A stretch of DNA of 58,828 bases from Coxiellaceae bacterium (lineage in GTDB: Bacteria; Pseudomonadota; Gammaproteobacteria; Diplorickettsiales; Diplorickettsiaceae). The notes below the pieces were generated by a model. That model was not told where the DNA came from, ran no database searches, and was given only the letters and a program-made list of their open reading frames with translations. Each line of letters begins with the position of its first letter. Position 1 is the stretch's first letter. Below are positions 55,875 to 58,828 of this stretch, piece by piece. The stretch lies in contig CANJLU010000001.1 of the NCBI GenBank assembly GCA_947475085.1, positions 1-58,828 of the forward strand, written 5' to 3'. A program made the position numbers and the translations under genes.

Positions 55875-57242
55875 ATGTTTACACACGAAAAACTCCAGTT
55901 TTTATTAAAACAATACGCAGCATCCGCTAGGTTTTGGGTGGCCTATAGTGGTGGCTTGGATTCACAAGTTTTACTCTATGCTCTAAGTCGAATAGTACCT
56001 GCAAAGCGTTTAAGAGTTATCCATGTCAATCATGGCTGGCATGTTGACTCGATAAAATGGGCTAATATTTGCCAACAGACCAGTGAAAAACTCGGTATTT
56101 ATTGTGAAGTTATTCCAGTAGATGCGCATCCTAAATCGGGTGAGAGCCCAGAAGCCTACGCCCGAGAAGCGCGTTATGGCGCTATGGCTAAAAGAATACC
56201 CGCAGGAGATTTTTTACTAACGGCTCATCATCGCAATGATCAAGCGGAAACCTTATTATTACAGTTGTTACGTGGTGCAGGTCTTAGAGGTTTAGCGAGC
56301 ATGCCATTTTGCCAGGCATTTTCGAAAGCTTATCTAATACGACCCTTGCTAGATTTTACACGTAAAGAGCTTTATGAATATGCTCAAGAGCATCAGTTAA
56401 CTTGGATTGAAGATGATAGCAATAAAGATTTACGTTTAAATCGTAATTTTATTCGTCATCAAGTAATGCCATTTATTCAGCAACGCTGGCCTCAAGCAGA
56501 TAAAACCATCGCTAGAGCTGCTGCAAATTTAGCGGAAGCGAATTCCTTGCTGGACGAGGTAGCCCACCAGGATTGGTGTCTCGTTAGAGGGTCCGCAACT
56601 AACATATTAATTATTTCTAACTTACAGAAGCTAAGTAGTATGCGTCGAAGTAATGTATTACGTTATTGGTTAAAGCAGTTACATTTTTCTTTGCCTAGTC
56701 AAAAACAACTACAACAAATTGATGTTTTGCTAAAAAGTAGAATAGATGCATCTCCGCGGGTTAATTGGGGAGATATCCAGTTACGTCGTTACCGTGATTG
56801 TTTATATGCTCTAAATTTAGTAGAAAAAGAAAAGCTTTTTAGAGTTGGGTTTACTACATGGAATTTGGCTCAGACAGTTACATTGCCAACATTAGATCAA
56901 CTGACGTCAAAGCGTGTTTTAGGCACAGGCTTGAGTTATTCATTATTAAAAGAGCAGCAAGTCGATGTGACTTTTCGTCAAGGTGGAGAACGATTTTATG
57001 CGAGCAATCATCAAGGTTCCCATCCATTAAAAAAGTTATTCCAAGAATGGGGTGTTCCTCCTTGGCTACGCAATAAGCTGCCTTTAATTTATTATCAAAA
57101 AGAATTAATTGCAGTAGTTGGATATGATATAGATCCACGCTTTGCAGCAAAGCAAAATGAGTTAGGTTTTGTTATTGAATGCATTCCGAAATTTCCCAAC
57201 TCAGAATTACTTAACGACATCAAACAAGCTCTAATCAATTGA
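55875..57242 (+). CDS. tilS: tRNA(Ile)-lysidine synthase TilS
   Basis: 455 residues. PP-loop YSGGLDSQ (24-31), HVNHGWHVDS and AHHRNDQAETLLLQLLRGAGLRG are typical. It changes the C34 of the tRNA-Ile CAU anticodon to lysidine so that AUA is read as isoleucine. Often linked to accA, as here. Full-length form with the C-terminal domains. Confidence 0.96.
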   Translation: MFTHEKLQFLLKQYAASARFWVAYSGGLDSQVLLYALSRIVPAKRLRVIHVNHGWHVDSIKWANICQQTSEKLGIYCEVIPVDAHPKSGESPEAYAREARYGAMAKRIPAGDFLLTAHHRNDQAETLLLQLLRGAGLRGLASMPFCQAFSKAYLIRPLLDFTRKELYEYAQEHQLTWIEDDSNKDLRLNRNFIRHQVMPFIQQRWPQADKTIARAAANLAEANSLLDEVAHQDWCLVRGSATNILIISNLQKLSSMRRSNVLRYWLKQLHFSLPSQKQLQQIDVLLKSRIDASPRVNWGDIQLRRYRDCLYALNLVEKEKLFRVGFTTWNLAQTVTLPTLDQLTSKRVLGTGLSYSLLKEQQVDVTFRQGGERFYASNHQGSHPLKKLFQEWGVPPWLRNKLPLIYYQKELIAVVGYDIDPRFAAKQNELGFVIECIPKFPNSELLNDIKQALIN

Positions 57243-57270
57243 TCATTAATTAGAATGATCAATTTTAATT
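57237..57270 (+). terminator. rho-independent-type terminator of tilS
   Basis: Perfect 11-pair stem (AATTGATCATT at 57237-57247, AATGATCAATT at 57254-57264) with a six-base loop, followed by TTAATT. It includes the tilS stop codon. The T-run is short and the stem AT-rich, so strength is moderate. Confidence 0.6.
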
Positions 57271-57279
57271 AGAAGGGTT

Positions 57280-58632
57280 TTATTTGATTACCACAAATCT
57301 AATGCCGCCGCGGGACAATACGTTAACTAAAAGTTCTTGTTTACTTTGCTTGGCGATATCTTGTAGTTGAGCAACATTAGTTATAGCTATTTGATTCGCA
57401 GATGTTATGACGTCCCCAGGGCGGATACCCGCATGCCAGGCCATACTGTCTTCGTCGGTATCAACGACTTCGACCCCAACCAAATGACCTTGGCCGGTAA
57501 TAGTTTGGTTAAAGTCACGTAATACTAATCCATAGAGAAACGGATTATCATGTTCAGCAACTTTTTTATAATCTTTAGGATCAGTCAGATTTATTACTGT
57601 ATTGATCGTCTTCCCCTTGCGTAATAGCTTAATAGTAATTTTATCCCCGACTCTTAACATACCGACGATATTTTTTACTTGTCCGCCATTATGGATGGAA
57701 GTGCCGTTAATCGATTGGATAATATCGCCGGTTTGAATGCCTGCAGTTTCGGCGGGTGAGTAGTTAGGCACTTGAGATACTAATGCTCCGTTGGTGTCAG
57801 GGGCAATATGTAAAGCGGTAGCTAATGCAGGGGTTAGGTCTTGTACTAGCACGCCCATTAATCCGCGTTTTACCGAACCATGTTCAGCTAATTGTTTCAT
57901 CACGCCGTTCGCCATATTTATGGGTATAGCAAAACCAATACCTATATTTCCTGCATTCGAGCCTGGAGCTAATATGGCAGTGTTGATACCCATTAATTGG
58001 CCTTGCAAATTAATTAAAGCTCCACCGGAATTACCTGGGTTGATGGGGGCATCCGTCTGAATAAAATTCTCGTAGCCTTCTATCCCCAATCCTGTGCGTT
58101 GTAATGCGCTAACTATGCCTGAAGTGACTGTTTGATTTAGCCCGAAAGGATTGCCGATAGCGGCAACAAAATCGCCTACCTTTAAATTATCTGAATTACC
58201 TAAAGGAATAGCGGTTAAGTGATCAGGTGTGATGGTGAGTAAGGCTATATCAGAAGCGGGATCTGAACCTTTGAGCGTCGCTTTAAAAACCCGGCCATCG
58301 CTTAAGGTCACGGTGATGGTTTTAGCCTCGTGAATAACATGCGCGTTAGTTAAAATATAACCTGCTTTAGCGTCTACAATGACACCTGAGCCCATACTTT
58401 CAAAATGACGCGGATATGGGCGTCCTGGCACAGGAGGAGGTAATTGATTAAGCGGAATATCGCCTTGAACAGAAACATTCACTACAGCTGGCAGTATAGG
58501 TTTTAGCATCGAAGAGATACTATCTTTGTTCATTTGGTGGGCTAGACTAAAAGGCCAACCTGCATAGCTTAATGGGCAAAAGCCGATTATAAGTAAGGAA
58601 CTGAGTAATAATTGGTATAATAATTTCTTCAT
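57280..58632 (-). CDS. periplasmic serine protease/chaperone of the DegP/DegQ (Do) family
   Basis: 450 residues with a signal peptide (about 1-24, ending LSYA). The trypsin-like triad is H98 (TNAHVI), D128 (SDIALLTI) and S202 (NPGNSGGAL), followed by two PDZ domains (about 255-345 and 360-450). Size and short LA loop resemble DegQ more than DegP. It clears damaged envelope proteins. Divergent from coq7. Confidence 0.93.
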   Translation of the reverse strand: MKKLLYQLLLSSLLIIGFCPLSYAGWPFSLAHQMNKDSISSMLKPILPAVVNVSVQGDIPLNQLPPPVPGRPYPRHFESMGSGVIVDAKAGYILTNAHVIHEAKTITVTLSDGRVFKATLKGSDPASDIALLTITPDHLTAIPLGNSDNLKVGDFVAAIGNPFGLNQTVTSGIVSALQRTGLGIEGYENFIQTDAPINPGNSGGALINLQGQLMGINTAILAPGSNAGNIGIGFAIPINMANGVMKQLAEHGSVKRGLMGVLVQDLTPALATALHIAPDTNGALVSQVPNYSPAETAGIQTGDIIQSINGTSIHNGGQVKNIVGMLRVGDKITIKLLRKGKTINTVINLTDPKDYKKVAEHDNPFLYGLVLRDFNQTITGQGHLVGVEVVDTDEDSMAWHAGIRPGDVITSANQIAITNVAQLQDIAKQSKQELLVNVLSRGGIRFVVIK

Positions 58633-58678
58633 AGATTTTGCGATATCAAATTAATAGCCGCTAAGCTTAGCGTATTTT

Positions 58679-58707
58679 TTGGTTTTGTTGCAATTATTGA
58701 GTATTAT
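58679..58707 (+). promoter_or_regulatory. candidate sigma-70 promoter for coq7
   Basis: TTGGTT and TATTAT (5/6 for the -10 box) are spaced by 17 bases, 20 bases before the ATG. Confidence 0.4.
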
Positions 58708-58726
58708 ACACGCTAAAGGTTATTTA

Positions 58727-58828
58727 ATGCGCTATTATTCTGCTTGGGACCAGTTAATTTTACAGTTCGACGAAGCTTTATCGTCAATACAGCTGCTTTC
58801 TGGGTCCATGCGGGCCAATCCGGCTGCA
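58727..58828 (+). CDS. coq7: start of Coq7-type 3-demethoxyubiquinol hydroxylase (cut by window edge)
   Basis: The first 34 residues (MRYYSAWDQLILQFDEALSS and so on, ending MRANPAA) match in character the N terminus of bacterial Coq7 proteins, with the RxNPA motif. Coq7 is the di-iron hydroxylase of the C6 position in ubiquinone synthesis, used instead of UbiF. The rest lies outside the window. It fits the ubiE-ubiJ-ubiB genes at the other end. Confidence 0.75.
   Translation, partial: MRYYSAWDQLILQFDEALSSIQLLSGSMRANPAA

Noticed and set aside
1-58828. tRNA or rRNA genes
   Set aside because: No cloverleaf with a T-arm GGTTC motif and CCA end, and no rRNA-like sequence was noticed.

Overview
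The window is an AT-rich stretch of a gammaproteobacterial chromosome. The gene set fits the order Legionellales, perhaps a Rickettsiella/Coxiella-like host-associated bacterium: clustered ubiE-ubiJ-ubiB plus coq7 for ubiquinone, two porins of the LbtU/DUF3573 type, an ankyrin-repeat protein, a PqaA-type secreted protein, and many uptake systems for amino acids, peptides and nicotinamide riboside. The assignment is an inference from gene content and protein similarity recalled from memory. I saw no rRNA, tRNA, CRISPR array, integrase or intact insertion sequence.

Layout. 1-4.9 kb: end of an unrecognised gene, ubiE-ubiJ-ubiB, then a TatA-like small protein, a lone receiver protein and an ankyrin protein where tatABC often lies. 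5-8.4 kb: ispH, aqpZ, a type IV pilin, sppA. 8.7-17 kb: clpB, a papain-like lipid/peptide hydrolase, purB, hpf and the lipopolysaccharide-transport operon lptB-lptA-lptC-kdsD, in which the slots usually holding rpoN and kdsC are filled by copies of a repeat. 17-23 kb: a two-gene ABC importer without a binding protein, an OPT transporter, engB. 23-31.5 kb: cytochrome c4, pqaA-like, then a long minus-strand series (TPR-methyltransferase, sixA-like, hspQ, xthA, CDF transporter, TusA-like, PP-loop thiolase). 31.5-35.5 kb: twin lipoproteins, a cystathionine enzyme, argD-like, sodB, grxD. 35.5-40 kb: a 600-base structured non-coding region, two LbtU-like porins, terC-like. 40-46 kb: coaBC, panB, panC, spoT, rpoZ. 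46-53.5 kb: gap, tkt, two aromatic amino acid permeases, lpxL-like, a thioredoxin-like ferredoxin, hsp20. 54-58.8 kb: PA3496-like protein, accA, pnuC, tilS, degQ-like and the start of coq7.

The genes work mainly in core metabolism (quinone, isoprenoid, pantothenate/CoA, purine, central carbon, fatty acid initiation), envelope building (Lpt, KdsD, LpxL), stress protection (ClpB, Hsp20, HspQ, SodB, GrxD, SppA, DegQ) and nutrient scavenging.

The strongest unexplained signals are: (1) a family of about 120-base imperfect palindromic elements, at least twelve full or decayed copies, almost all between genes, two of them exactly where rpoN and kdsC are missing; (2) a series of hairpins behind a perfect -10 box in the 600-base region before the first porin; (3) a SpoT whose hydrolase motifs are intact while several synthetase residues are replaced; (4) a large hairpin just before hsp20; (5) a pair of sister lipoproteins sharing a GFGP-x-x-GP motif.
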